The position numbers and the translations under genes are program-made. Positions 35,827 to 47,969 of a DNA stretch of 64,000 bases are shown here, in pieces. A model generated the notes under the pieces. That model saw nothing but the letters and a program-made list of their open reading frames with translations. It was not told the origin of the DNA and made no database searches. Position 1 is the stretch's first letter. Each line of letters opens with the position of its first letter. This stretch comes from Elysia crispata. Taxonomy: Eukaryota; Mollusca; Gastropoda; Plakobranchidae. The stretch covers positions 80,001 to 144,000 of the forward strand of contig JAWDGP010000033.1 in NCBI GenBank assembly GCA_033675545.1. The letters are read 5' to 3'.

Positions 35827-35961
35827 CTGATAAGGAAATTCGTTCATATCTTAACTTGATAAGGGTTTGATAAGGAGGGGTTCGAAATAATATTTTGTAA
35901 TGTTTAAACACCTATGCTTTGAATGATATGTGCTTTCTTGTATTGAAATAAAAAAAAATAT

Positions 35962-35990
35962 TAGAGAGAGAGAGAAAAGGGGGGGGGGGG

Positions 35991-36034
<44 letters not shown>

Positions 36035-36060
36035 GGAAGACAGGCAGACAGAGGAAGAGA
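35962..36060. repeat. (GA)n with poly-G
   Basis: An imperfect GA run interrupted by 14 Gs at about 35979-35992. Confidence 0.95.
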
Positions 36061-37951
36061 GGGCTCGAGATAGAGTGAGAAATAGACGTTAAGACGAACA
36101 GACAAATAAACAGACAAAAGAAAAGATGGACAGAGTGAAGAAGAACTAATAAATCAAGACACATATAGAAAGGAAATTATAACGACTTTGTTCGGGTGCG
36201 GGCAACAAAATAAAGATATTAATTAAGAAATAAAATTAGGAATAAAAAGACGTTTTTCCTCATATTTGTTTACAAAAATTCAAATTTGAAAATGTTTCAT
36301 TTATTCTCGTTCTACCTTTATTTCAGTAGTAAAAAGAATTAATATTCTTTTTTTTAGATTAGCTGATATTCCAAGGTTTCGTAGTTTAGATAAGCATGTG
36401 TTGCCACACTTTCATAAGAACGAGTTGTAAGATATCAATTTTGGAAAGCAAGTAAATATTTAATGCGTTAAAGTTTTAGACCTAACACTATCTCGATATT
36501 ACATATCGTAATCAAGATCTGCCTCAGATTAGGACTTTATAATGCATCAAATAATTTATGTAACTCGATAGATCTGTCTTATCATTTGGCGCGTCTGATG
36601 TCGGTAAACAGACATCCCAAACATAATTATTTTAACAGGTTGTACAGAAATATAAAGTTAGTTTTTTTGTTGTTTTTTTTTAAATTTGGATGTTGCAGCT
36701 TTCATTTTTGTACTAAAATCAGTACAGCGCTTTCTTTTGGATTTACTTAGCCTACAACAGATCTGCTTAACCCATTGATATTGGTAGGAGAGGAAAATTT
36801 TTCAACACCCACATACATATTAATAAAAAATTATGTCTTTCAAAATAGTGCCATTAGCTAACAAGACTCAAACTAAACAGTAGTGGATGAAGAGTCTGAT
36901 GGTATTATTGTCAGTGTAGGAATCGGCACCTCAACTCACTTGTTTTGGGTTTTTCTCTTAAGATCTACGTCCGTGCTAAGAACCACCTTTATCTGTGTAG
37001 ACTCAAATGTCGAAGAAAGTCCCAAATTCCATAGGTTAAGCTTGTCAGTTTATTGCTGTCTATCCTTAATAGCTGGTATTCCAGCTCTTACTGAAATAGC
37101 ATCGCAGATCTAAAAAGATCAAGTACTGCGCCCGCACAGCGATAAAAACAGGTGTCCAACTTGTAGGTTTTTGCTTCTAACGTTTAATTACCTTTCCGAA
37201 TCTGCTAATTTCTGAAATAGACCGCAACTGAAGCTTACCTCTAAGGATGTGGCGGAAAAAAAATCAACTGCATATAAATATTTTTTTTAACATGTGGAAA
37301 ATTCTATTACTAATTTCTTAGAACATCAAACAACACATTTTAGATCAAAGAGGGAGTATGAGTTTAATATATAATGAAGCAATAGAAAACTTCTCTATAA
37401 AGGTTTTCATTGGTTTTCTGACTTTTGCAGGTGAACATTATTGTAAAAACATTTCCTTATTTCAAGGTTTCTTAGATTTACACATGGAGCAATGGACATA
37501 ACTATGGAGGAAGCAAAATATGCTTGTTTCATGGGTCCAAGGTCACCTAGTGCAAATTTTAAAAGATTGTTTCCTTTTTTTTTTTAAACGTTTCTTGTTT
37601 GTTTTAGTTTTTAATCCATGAAGCTTATTCTTTAGAAGATCAAGATAATTTAGTACAGCATATTGTATTTCAAATGCTGTGATCTTTTGAAATTTTCTCC
37701 CAATGTGACGGGAAACAATTCTGAAATATAAGCCTGTTGCTTATTTGGAGAAGAGCATTCTTCTTTTTCTTTTATTTCGAGATTCAGTCGCATAGGTCCT
37801 CCCAAATTGGGAATTTTGGGTGCATCTTCAAATCGTGGAAGTTTGAGGCTATGCGTGGTTAAAATAAAAAATAAACTATTTAAGTGGAATCAGAATGCTT
37901 GCGCTTGACATGCCACCGCTTTCGTCCATGTTGCTTTCTTAGTTCGCCAAA

Positions 37952-37996
37952 GCGCTCCTGCTGGCTCCTGCTGGCTCCTGCTGGCTCCTGCTGGCT
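37952..37996. repeat. CTCCTGCTGG decamer repeat
   Basis: Four tandem copies of a 10-base unit, GCTCCTGCTG, just before the gypsy element. Confidence 0.9.
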
Positions 37997-38537
37997 AACA
38001 AAAAACAGTTCAATCTTTCCTCCTGCTTCGATCACTGCTACTGTGTGTGTGTGTATATATATAAGTGTAAGGAGGCTGGTATAATTATTTATTTGTGGCA
38101 GTAGTAGCAGGCCTTTAGAACAGATTTTATTGTGCTAATTATATCAGCTTGTGGGTGGAGCCACGTGCGCTTCTAGCTTGTTAGTATACTTAGTTTAATG
38201 GCGGGAAAGTAGTCTCCGCCCCTCTAGCGGTTTATTTTTATTTCTTTAATAATTCGGAAGATACTTTGCTCTTTCATTCCTGTCCAGCTGGCCAGAGAAG
38301 CTTTTCTTCGGTCGGTTTTGGACGTACTTTGATCGGGAGATGCTAAATGTAGTTCGTAGATGTAACGATGGCTTCCGTAGATTCTATGATCTCGGTCGGA
38401 TGATGTTTTAGTTGGGGAAACGGGTTGTGCCGTTCGACGGAGTAGATTTTCCTCGGTCGGCATTGGCCCTTGTTCTAGGGACGAACTGGGAAACCAGGGA
38501 AGTCTTTGACCGGGGGCCTTGCCGACTGAGCTTGGAC

Positions 38538-38543
38538 TATAAA
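38538..38543 (+). promoter_or_regulatory. Element C LTR TATA box
   Basis: TATAAA in GGACTATAAATTGTAGAGC, with the same site at 47016-47021 in the right LTR. It is the only good TATA box in the first half of the LTR. Confidence 0.5.
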
Positions 38544-38729
38544 TTGTAGAGCTCGGAAAGACTCGTAGTCAGTATCTTTTTGGAGTATCTGGAGGCCACG
38601 TTGGAAGTGCCAGTAGTATCGTTGGAAATTTAGGGAGAAGTTATTGTGGAGATTATTGAACTATTGTGAAACTTGTGTTGGATTATCATTTGTTTTAATT
38701 CTACGTGATTATCACCGTGACTCGGGCGT

Positions 38730-38945
38730 TGGCTGACTATTAGGCATTTTCATTACCGTAGGCATTTTGTTTGGATCATTTCTATTTTGACTATTAGGCA
38801 TTTTCATTACCGTAGGCATTTTGTTTGGATCATTTCTATTTTGACTATTAGGCATTTTCATTACCGTAGGCATTTTGTTTGGATCATTTCTATTTTGACT
38901 ATTAGGCATTTTCATTACCGTAGGCATTTTGTTTGGATAATTTCT
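38730..38945. repeat. 54-base minisatellite inside the LTR
   Basis: Four units with TATTAGGCATTTTCATTACC and GTAGGCATTTTGTTTGGATC. The right LTR has two full units and a partial one (about 47212-47360), which accounts for most of the LTR length difference. The regular 18-codon peptide readings across it are artefacts. Confidence 0.93.
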
Positions 38946-39579
38946 ATTTGACTAGTCTAAGGCATTATTAGGTAGTATTAGGCATTTTTATTGGGCATTT
39001 TGTTTAGTTCTTAGGATCTTCTGTTCGGACCATTTTGTTAGTATCTCCTACTTAGATCTAGTATTCTGGCCATTTTGTGTTTATGTATCTGATCTTAGAA
39101 TAATATCTGCACATCTCGAGTATCTGCTTGGCACTTATCATTCTGACCCTCTATTGCTTAATTGCTTGGGGATCATCTTTGCATTTTGTATTTTATTCTT
39201 TGAGAATTGCCTTAAGTCATTAATAATTGAATATTCGTGGAATAAACGTATTATAGGTGATAACTTTAACTTATTCTCTTTTGAGTTCTTCCTTTCTGGA
39301 GTGTAGATTCTAGCCATTTTGTTCTTGTCAAGTCTCGACACCCACTCACATTAGTTAGGGAGCAGTGGCCTTAGTACTCCACTGATACTCAAGGACCCAA
39401 GAGTGTGAACTCTTTAGTATTGCACGGCTGTTAGGCACGCTACCATAACCAGTTAGAGCCTGCAATTACTTAGAGTAGGAAGAAGCACTGAGCTTCTATA
39501 GGTAACTAGACCAGTGGGTCCTATTGTAGTAGTGATTAAGTTAGTCTAGGGAATCCACCCAGCTAGGTCGGGTTACATT

Positions 39580-39597
39580 TGGTGGCAGCGGTGGGAT
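39580..39597 (+). promoter_or_regulatory. Element C primer-binding site (tRNA-Leu)
   Basis: TGGTGGCAGCGGTGGGAT lies two bases after the left LTR. It is complementary over 18 bases to the 3' end of animal tRNA-Leu including CCA. Confidence 0.85.
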
Positions 39598-39721
39598 AGT
39601 TTGAGTATATCCCTAGAGTGGTGTCGAAGTTGAGGTCTTTAGTTGTTTTCCTATTCAGTTGTCTTTCCTTGTTGGAACACCGATCTCCTCCCTTTTGCTC
39701 CTTTTCCCCTAGTCTTGTACA

Positions 39722-40642
39722 ATGCCTAGTGGTCAGCCAGCCCCGACTGCTGCAAGTGCAAAGCGAGAGAAGATGATCGTCTACGCACCGAGAGAAATAA
39801 CGGTTGATAAGTTTTACGGCGATGGAGGAGTCGGGGAAACAACAAGATTCCTCTGTCGCATTGAGAGGGCCTGGGAGTGCCTACACATAGACTCTGACAA
39901 GGAGAAAATTTCCTATTTATATGAGAAAGTCGGAGAAGAGGTGGAAAGAGAAATACGGTGCCACCTGGAGGGGAGAGCAGCCACTGCTGACCAGGTCTTG
40001 GAGATAATTAAAAGGTGCTACGGGGAGAAAAGAACTCTTCCTGCCCTAAAGAGGGCTTTCTTGAATACCAAGCAGAGAAAGGATGAGGGCGTCCGTGCCT
40101 TTTCCCATAGGCTAAAAGAAGCCTTCGATGCCGTGACTTCGCGGCAAAGAGACACCGAGATCGAGCCGTCCCCAACCAGTGAACTGCGAGACACTTTCGT
40201 GGAGAACCTAAGGGACAAGCAGACAAGGCGGCATTTACGGGGCCAGCTCACCTCGTCGCCAAATGCCACATTCAACGAGATACGCCTCCAAGCACAAAAG
40301 ATGGAGGATGACAATAGTGATTTTGAGGGGGAAGAGGAGGAGAGTTTTGACCTGCGCCAGGTCGCCGCCTCGCGTCCGACAGATGAGGTTACATTAAAAC
40401 TACTAACTGAACAGGTAGCTAAACTAACTACCTTACTACAAGAAAAGCAGACTAGCCAATCAGTTACGGAACAACAATCCTCACACGACAGAGCAAGCCG
40501 CGCCCCCCACGTGCCCCGTCCCAACCAGAACACACAAGCACCAGCAGGGCGGAGCCAACGTAGGATCAGAGCTGCCTGTTATCAGTGTGGCCAATACGGC
40601 CATTTCTCCCGTGACTGCCGAGCAAGGTCGGGAAACGAATAA
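39722..40642 (+). CDS. Element C gag
   Basis: An intact 306-codon gag from ATG 39722 to TAA 40640-40642. A capsid-type region (ITVDKFYGDGGVGETTRFLC ... RCYGEKRTLPALKRAFLN) is followed by an acidic stretch (DFEGEEEESFD), a Gln/Ser-rich linker and one CCHC knuckle, CYQCGQYGHFSRDC at 40577-40618, then a short tail. Gag assembles the particle and binds element RNA. Its stop codon lies between a slippery heptamer and a strong hairpin, so a fraction of ribosomes should shift into pol. Confidence 0.93.
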   Translation: MPSGQPAPTAASAKREKMIVYAPREITVDKFYGDGGVGETTRFLCRIERAWECLHIDSDKEKISYLYEKVGEEVEREIRCHLEGRAATADQVLEIIKRCYGEKRTLPALKRAFLNTKQRKDEGVRAFSHRLKEAFDAVTSRQRDTEIEPSPTSELRDTFVENLRDKQTRRHLRGQLTSSPNATFNEIRLQAQKMEDDNSDFEGEEEESFDLRQVAASRPTDEVTLKLLTEQVAKLTTLLQEKQTSQSVTEQQSSHDRASRAPHVPRPNQNTQAPAGRSQRRIRAACYQCGQYGHFSRDCRARSGNE

Positions 40643-40682
40643 GCCCTGTTCCGCCTAGATTGAATGAAAGGTGGGGCAGGGC
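40630..40682 (+). promoter_or_regulatory. -1 programmed ribosomal frameshift signal (gag/pol)
   Basis: The slippery heptamer G GGA AAC lies at 40630-40636 in the gag frame. After a 6-base spacer that contains most of the gag stop comes a 13-bp hairpin: 40643-40655 pairs with 40670-40682 with no mismatches or bulges (ten Watson-Crick and three G-U pairs) around a 14-base loop. A shift here leads exactly into the pol frame, which is open from 40615 on. GGGAAAC is an established -1 site in several retroviruses. I inferred the pairing by eye; no energy was computed. Confidence 0.85.
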
Positions 40683-43560
40683 AGAGGAGAGGTCCACGTG
40701 GCTGCGAGATAATAACAATAGCACCATCGGATTACCTAATGCGAGTGATAGTGGAGAACCAAAGAACGCTATTGGACAATGCCCGGTAACAGATGTCTTG
40801 CTCTGGGGCCATGTCAAGGTGAGAAGTCTGTTGGACACGGGTTCCATGGTATCCATCGTTACCCGTGATTTCTTTGAGAACTATGTGCAGCCCAGGGGCT
40901 GGGAGCTAAAAAAGGATATTTCACTGAAACTTACAGCCGCTAATGGACTAAGTCTTCCCTATGATGGGTACTTTATTTCAGATGTGACAATATTCGGAAC
41001 ATCAGTGAAGGATAGAGTTTTCCTAGTGCTGAAGGAAGAGCTCAAGCGGCCATCAGAGCCATGCATCATAGGGATGAATATTCTACAAGAAATTTTCCCA
41101 TGGAGTCAGATCCTCAACACAGATTCCTCCAGTTCTTCACTACCACAGCGTACACAACCTCCACCCGTGGGAAAATACGTCAGAGTGGCTCGAGATTCGT
41201 GCATCCCTCCGTCTACGGTATTAGCAGTCAGCGTTACTGGTCCCCACCCGTCTGCTGCGGGTCAGTTTATTGTCGAGCCTCTGCCGGTCTTGATAAAGGG
41301 CGCTGTGTTTGCTGTGCCAGTCAGAGTCGAAGCTTGCGCTGGGAGACTGACCACACTGCTTGTGAATGCTGGAGATACCGCAACTGTTTTGAGGCGCAAC
41401 ACTGTTGTCGGCTTGTTATCAAAGGAAGACCCTTGCCTCAACCTTGCCGCGACCAGTTACGGGATCGACGTAACGCTCTCAGACACAGCCGACATAGGTG
41501 GTTGCCCCGCACCCCCATCACAGGCTATGGAAGCTATGATCACCGGTTGCGTCACCGGGTCACACCGGGTCGATTTACGTCACTTGCTGGCGGAGTACAA
41601 TGATCTCTTCGCCTGGAGTGAGATGGACTTGGGGTACACAGACAAAGTCCACCACCGCATTCCTGTGACTACAGACGTGCCTGTCTCTCAACCGTATAGA
41701 AGGCTACCTCCTAAGCAGTTTGAGGAAGTAAGACAACATTTAAAGAGCTTGATGGAGAGAGGAGTAATCCGAGAGAGCACCAGTCCATACTCGTCCCCCA
41801 TTGTGTTAGTGAGAAAGTCAAATGGGGACTTAAGGATGTGTGTTGACTATCGACGATTGAATGCTGTCACGCGGAAGGATGCATTTCCCCTTCCACGTAT
41901 CGATGAGTCATTAGATGCGCTTGGTGGAGCGAGGATATTCTCTACTTTAGACTTGGCTTGCGGCTATCATCAAGTCGCTATGGCAGAAAAAGACAAGTCA
42001 AAAACAGCATTCACCACCCCATTAGGATTATTTGAGTTCAATAGAATGCCTTTCGGATTAACTGGTGCTCCTGCTACTTTCCAGAGACTGATGCAATCAT
42101 CGATGAATGATCTTGTCTTTAAAATAATGCTAGTTTACCTTGATGATATCCTTGTCTATGCTAATGACTTTAAAACCCATATGACTCGATTGTCAATGGT
42201 TTTCGCAAGATTGAGAGAACTTGGACTCAAATTAAATCCTGAAAAGTGCAAGTTTGGAGCTGATTCGGTGGATTATCTGGGACATGTAATATCTGCCGAC
42301 GGTATCGCCACTGAGGCAGCCAAGGTGAAGGCTGTGCAGGATTGGAAAGTTCCTTCCACCATACGGGAATTAAGAGCTTTTTTAGGCCTGGCTAGTTATT
42401 ACAGGAAGTTTATTGATGGTTTTGCAAAGATTGCGAGGCCCTTACACGCCATTACTTCGGCTGTGAATGCAGATCCGGTCAGTTCGAAGAGGAAGCACGC
42501 CCCGATAGCTAAATTTTGGAACGAGGATTGTCAGCCGGCCTTTAACAACTTGAAATCTGCCCTCTGTTCAGCCCCAATCTTAGGCTACGCAGATTTCACC
42601 AAGCCCTTTCGCCTTGACATCGACGCTAGTTTTGATGGATTAGGTGCTGTTCTTAGCCAAGACCAGAGTGATGGGAGGAGGGTCATCGCTTATGCAAGCC
42701 GCTCATTGCGACCCAACGAGAGGAACATGCGCAACTACAGTTCATTCAAATTAGAATTATTAGGCCTCAAGTGGGCAGTGACCGAGAAATTCAGAGGATA
42801 TTTACTTGGCTCGAAATGTGAAGTCATGACAGATAACAACCCGTTGAGCCACTTACAAACTGCCAAACTCGGAGCTGTAGAACAACGTTGGGCAGCCGAG
42901 CTAGCCCTTTTTGATCTGGACATCAAATACCGGCCAGGCAAGCAGAACGCTAATGCCGACTCGCTATCACGGTACCCCGTCGAGAGCCCGGTGGGAGGCG
43001 GCGAGACAGACACCGACTGTTGTATGATTGGAACCTCAGCGGCGCCTGGGCTAACAGCCCCAACAACTTTGATCCCAGCTGAAGTGGGGGTCATCGGCTA
43101 CTGTGAGTCATCTACTGCCTTGCCTCACACATTGGTCGCAACCGAGGTCGGAAACACGTCTTCCCTCGGTTTAGATAATATCAAAGAGAGTCAGCTTGAG
43201 GATCCCGATATTGCGATCGTAATAGGTCATGTGAGGACGGGGCAGAAACCAAAAGGCGACGGACCCACTCATCTGTCCAGCACTAGCAAACTTCTGTTGC
43301 GTCAGTGGCCGAGATTAACACTCGACGATGGCTGTTTGGTTCGGAGGTGTACCCCCTCTGGGACTGTCCCATTGCAACAGGTGGTCATTCCTTCGTCACT
43401 GGTTCCGCAAGTTTTGATGTTGGCCGATGACCAGAATGGCCACCAAGGAGCAGAACGAACGTTACAATTTTTACGCAGGCGTTGCTACTGGCCGCGTATG
43501 ACCTTGGACACCCAGGATTACTGTGCATCCTGCAATCGTTGTCAGACCTGTGGCAAAGAC
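40637..43560 (+). CDS. Element C pol: protease, RT, RNase H, start of integrase
   Basis: Expressed in the -1 frame relative to gag; no ATG is needed. Protease: SLLDTGSMVS with DTG at 40834-40842. RT: SPYSSPIVLVRKSNGDLRMC, FSTLDLACGYHQV, FNRMPFGLTGAPATFQ and YLDD at 42136-42147. RNase H: RLDIDASFDGLGAV, KLELLGLKWAV, MTDNNPLSHL and NANADSLSR. The integrase zinc domain follows, GHQGAERTLQFLRRRCYWP and YCASCNRC; the first zinc-binding His appears to be Asp (ADDQNGH). The frame goes wrong around 43545-43565 and then reads nonsense to 43809. All RT and RNase H catalytic acids are present. Confidence 0.93.
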
Positions 43561-44564
43561 CCCACCAGTGAAATTTTCGCAAACAACGGGCCACTTAATA
43601 TCAACGGCCCCATTGGAACTCGTGGCTATAGATTTCACGAAGCTAGAACGGGCATCGGATGGGCGAGAGGATGTACTGGTCTGCACGGACGTGTTCACCA
43701 AATGGACGATAGCAGCGCCGACCAGAGATCAAACGGCGCGTACTGTCGCACGGGTAATGTTACGGGAATGGATTCCTCATTATGGGGTCCCGCTACGGCT
43801 TCACTCTGACCAGGGGAGGAGCTTCGACGCAGAAATAGTGAGATGCTTGTGCGAGCATTACGGCATACAAAGAAGCCGCACCACGCCTTACAACCCCCAA
43901 GGTAACGGGGTGTGCGAACGTTTTAATCGCACCTTGCATGATCTCTTGAGGACATTATCCGTTGAACAGAAGCGGCGCTGGCCTGATTATATTCAAGAAT
44001 TGGTTTTCTTCTACAACTCCACCCTCACGCAACAACGGGGAAAGTCCCTTTCTTCTTCTGTTTGGGCGGGAACCTCGCCTACCCCTGGATCTCTTCATAA
44101 ACCATACATCCCAAGGGGTCTACTCCAGTGCCCAAGAATACCTTTCGTTGCACGTGAAGCGGCTACGACAGATCCACGAGCTAGCCCTAGCCCGCATCAA
44201 GTCTGCTGCTAAACAGCGTGAGAAGCCCCACGTGACCACAGCCTATCGACCAGAGATTGGCGACAAAGTATTGTTGCGGCAACACCCCCTGGGACGCAAC
44301 AAGATTCAGGACAAGTTTAGCGAGCAGACTTACCAGTTAGCTGAGCTACCAGCATCGGCAGGTGGGCCAGCAGTGATAACACCATGCGGAGATAGCACAG
44401 ATAAAAGGAGAGTGACCTTCCGTGAGCTCAGGCCGCTGGTTGGTCCATCTGCGCTGATCCACCAGCGTAAGGACGCCTCATTACCTGTGCTACCGGACGA
44501 GCAGCGACTTCCTCGCCGATCAAGGCGGAGCTCTCGTAGGCCTGATCGCTTTGGTCTTTACTAG
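43545..44564 (+). pseudogene. Element C integrase core and C-terminus, two frameshifts
   Basis: The integrase resumes in another frame at about 43560 (VAIDFTKLE, LHSDQGRSFD and NGVCERFNRTLHDLL carry the D, D and E). It shifts again at about 44025-44038 to read GESPFLLLFGREPRLPLDLF and a C-terminal domain with GDKVLLRQ, ending RRPDRFGLY at 44564. With both shifts this copy cannot make a full integrase. The catalytic residues themselves are intact, so the breaks are recent indels or possible assembly errors. Confidence 0.9.
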
Positions 44565-46543
44565 GCTGTGCCCTACCGCCTAGCGCACTATAGACTGAAG
44601 GACTACATGTGAGAGAAGACCGTGTGATGCTGTAGTGTTGCCTGTTATGACTGCACTGAGGCGCTGCGCGTGCAGTTGGATAGCCTATAAAGTTACGCTT
44701 ATGGAATACAAACTATGATTACAAACACAGGGACCTTTTAATTTAATATCAAGAACACTTTGTGACGGTGTTGACTTGGTTGGTTTTTTTTCTTATGATT
44801 TTCTTGCATTTTAATTTTCATTGTTTTTCTTTTACTGTCTTTTTATCCTGCCTACTAATACCGGTAACTGCTCACTTGACGATTTATATTGAATATGATG
44901 GGTTATGAATTTATGTGTTACCTAGGACCTTGCGATGTGCGACTATGTTTTTAATTAACAGTTGTACTGATTAACAATGTATTATTTTACATTTTTAAGT
45001 TGAGGGATGAGGGAGTAATCGAATGTGATTTATGTTAGTAAGCCTTTCTCTATTTCTTATTCTACACCCGTGTGATCCCGGGGCCCGCTAGTCGGAGCGA
45101 GGAGTTCAGAATAGGATCACTGGTTTGCCCATTTCACCAGATCGTAAAAGGCGAGTAAAGAATGGTTTTGGGAGAGATTCGAACCCTATCCCATGTAATA
45201 GTAGGGTTGATGTAGAAACTGAGTCTGGGACTCGATGAGATTTTTCTTAGGTCCGCTCTGGCAGCTGCATGATTATCCCGACTGTTGAGAGCTGGACGCA
45301 CTATACTGTATACCTGCTTTATCTCTTGAGGTGTTTCTTTTAAGTACTAAAACTATAATTGTATCCTGATGTTCAGTATAGACTTTAATTATCTACTGTA
45401 CATGGTGACTGGAGAAAAAGGACTTTTCGTTTAAGTGGATGTGGGAGAAGCTCTTGAGAATGATTGTGAATTTAATAAGTATCATAATTCATAATCTGTG
45501 TTGCGTAGATCAGATCTACAGAGTACTATTTCGGTAAAAATATCCTCTCTGGAGGACGATGTCTAACTCTTAGGAAAGTATTTACGGATCATTACCATTT
45601 CTTCTCCCTTTATTGCTGACCATCTTGTTTTTCTATTGCTTTGAGCACTGATGACGTATAATGTTGAATGTTTTTAATGTCCCTGTGTCGTTCTGGAGCT
45701 CCACGTCCTATGTGTTGTGTTTTGTTCTTTCCACAATTTTGTGCATTTTGTCTACAATGTTTTACCTTTTTTTACCTGCTGTTTTTATGCAACGCATTCT
45801 TTGAATTTTTTTAAACATGCATATTCTAATGTAAATTTTCTATATTTGCCCTTTTCATGTTCACTGTGTGGCTTATGGGGTGCTGTTCAATTTTATGCCT
45901 TTTTATACGTCGGGTTGCCAAGTAACGATTCCTCGACTGTGCTAATTATATTATAAAATACCATTTATTCTTGCCACGACTTTTGTAATCCTCTAGTGTC
46001 ACATGTTGTAACATATATAATGCCAATCTGTGTAACCTGCTTGCTATTGATTTATATGGTATAAGATATTCCTATCGAGAGAGGATGCTGCACTTGTTAA
46101 GCGTAATTTAGCACTGTACTTAATCTTGTGGTCAGTTTGTTCTAATTATTCACACTATATTATTAGTAAATAATGATGATCTTTTGAATGATCTAAATCT
46201 TTTGTATCGGTTTTATTTTGGATAGGCCTAAGTATCTATAGTAATGACGTTTGGGATGACCTCATTTTTTATCATTGACTGGACAGTCGACTGACCCCAC
46301 CTTCACCTTCTGTTTCCCGCATTATGTTCCGTACTGCCGCACCGTTCCTTTGAACTTTTCCATTATATCAGTAGTGCCGTCTATCTCGTGGCGTGAGTGT
46401 TTCCGTTACGCAATGATGATCGTGTCCCGGTAGGAGAGTTTGCTGTGTTTATTTACTTTGGTGGTACTGTTGACCTTACCTTAGGGTTGAGTATTGAGGT
46501 TAAGTTCAGTTCGTCGGAGCCGAACAATTTTTTGTGGGGCGAG
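44565..46543 (+). other. Element C 3' noncoding region
   Basis: About 2 kb between the pol stop and the right LTR without a credible reading frame; no envelope-like gene is visible. A 79-codon hydrophobic reading (45717-45956) has no support. It ends in TTTTTTGTGGGGCGAG, the likely plus-strand primer, at 46529-46543. Confidence 0.75.
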
Positions 46544-47961
46544 TGTAAGGAGGCTGGTATAATTATTTATTTGTGGCAGTAGTAGCAGGCCTTTAGAACA
46601 GATTTTATTGTGCTAATTATATCAGCTTGTGGGTGGAGCCACGTGCGCTTCTAGCTTGTTAGTATACTTAGTTTAATGGCGGGAAAGTAGTCTCCGCCCC
46701 TCTAGCGGTTTATTTTTATTTCTTTAATAATTCGGAAGATACTTTGCTCTTTCATTCCTGTCCAGCTGGCCAGAGAAGCTTTTCTTCGGTCGGTTTTGGA
46801 CGTACTTTGATCGGGAGATGCTAAATGTAGTTCGTAGATGTAACGATGGCTTCCGTAGATTCTATGATCTCGGTCGGATGATGTTTTAGTTGGGGAAACG
46901 GGTTGTGCCGTTCGACGGAGTAGATTTTCCTCGGTCGGCATTGGCCCTTGTTCTAGGGACGAACTGGGAAACCAGGGAAGTCTTTGACCGGGGGCCTTGC
47001 CGACTGAGCTTGGACTATAAATTGTAGAGCTCGGAAAGACTCGTAGTCAGTATCTTTTTGGAGTATCTGGAGGCCACGTTGGAAGTGCCAGTAGTATCGT
47101 TGGAAATTTAGGGAGAAGTTATTGTGGAGATTATTGAACTATTGTGAAACTTGTGTTGGATTATCATTTGTTTTAATTCTACGTGATTATCACCGTGACT
47201 CGGGCGTTGGCTGACTATTAGGCATTTTCATTACCGTAGGCATTTTGTTTGGATCATTTCTATTTTGACTATTAGGCATTTTCATTACCGTAGGCATTTT
47301 GTTTGGATCATTTCTATTTTGACTATTAGGCATTTTGTTTGGATCATTTCTATTTTGACTATTAGGCATTTTTATTGGGCATTTTGTTTAGTTCTTAGGA
47401 TCTTCTGTTCTGACCATTTTGTTAGTATCTCCTACTTAGATCTAGTATTCTGGCCATTTTGTGTTTATGTATCTGATCTTAGAATAATATCTGCACATCT
47501 CGAGTATCTGCTTGGCACTTATCATTCTGACCCTCTATTGCTTAATTGCTTGGGGATCATCTTTGCATTTTGTATTTTATTCTTTGAGAATTGCCTTAAG
47601 TCATTAATAATTGAATATTCGTGGAATAAACGTATTATAGGTGATAACTTTAACTTATTCTCTTTTGTGTTCTTCCTTTCTGGAGTGTAGATTCTAGCCA
47701 TTTTGTTCTTGTCAAGTCTCGACACCCACTCACATTAGTTAGGGAACAGTGGCCTTAGTACTCCACTGATACTCAAGGACCCAAGAGTGTGAACTCTTTA
47801 GTATTGCACGGCTGCTAGGCACGCTACCATAACCAGTTAGAGCCTGCAATTACTTAGAGTAGGAAGAAGCACTGAGCTTCTATAGGTAACTAGACCAGTG
47901 GGTCCTATTGTAGTAGTGACTAAGTTAGTCCAGGGAATCCACCCAGCTAGGTCGGGTTACA
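46544..47961 (+). repeat. Element C right LTR (1418 bases)
   Basis: Almost identical to the left LTR. The visible differences are about six single bases (for example GTGACTAAG for GTGATTAAG near the end) and fewer minisatellite units. Confidence 0.95.
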
Positions 47962-47969
47962 TATATATA

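Larger units (their letters stand above)
38066..39577 (+). repeat. Element C left LTR (1512 bases)
   Basis: It starts TGTAAGGAGGC and ends GGGTTACA, with 5-base inverted ends. It contains a TATAAA at 38538-38543 and four copies of a 54-base minisatellite (about 38730-38945). Confidence 0.95.
38066..47961 (+). mobile_element. Ty3/gypsy retrotransposon, element C (young, 9.9 kb)
   Basis: Complete structure: left LTR 38066-39577, tRNA-Leu primer site, gag, a -1 frameshift signal, pol with protease, RT, RNase H and integrase in standard gypsy order, about 2 kb of noncoding 3' sequence, a purine tract and right LTR 46544-47961. Outside a minisatellite, the LTRs differ at only a handful of bases that I could find by eye, so insertion was recent. 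Pol is nevertheless broken by two frameshifts in the integrase. Both outer flanks are AT dinucleotide runs, which hides the target-site duplication. Confidence 0.95.

Noticed and set aside
38712..38927. Peptide repeat with an 18-residue period (MPTVMKMPNSQNRNDPNK)
   Set aside because: It is the reverse translation of the 54-base minisatellite in the LTR; the number of units differs between the two LTRs.
45717..45956. Possible envelope-like hydrophobic gene in element C
   Set aside because: 79 codons of Phe/Leu-rich sequence in T-rich DNA, without signal peptide plus ectodomain or cleavage site; no env is supported.
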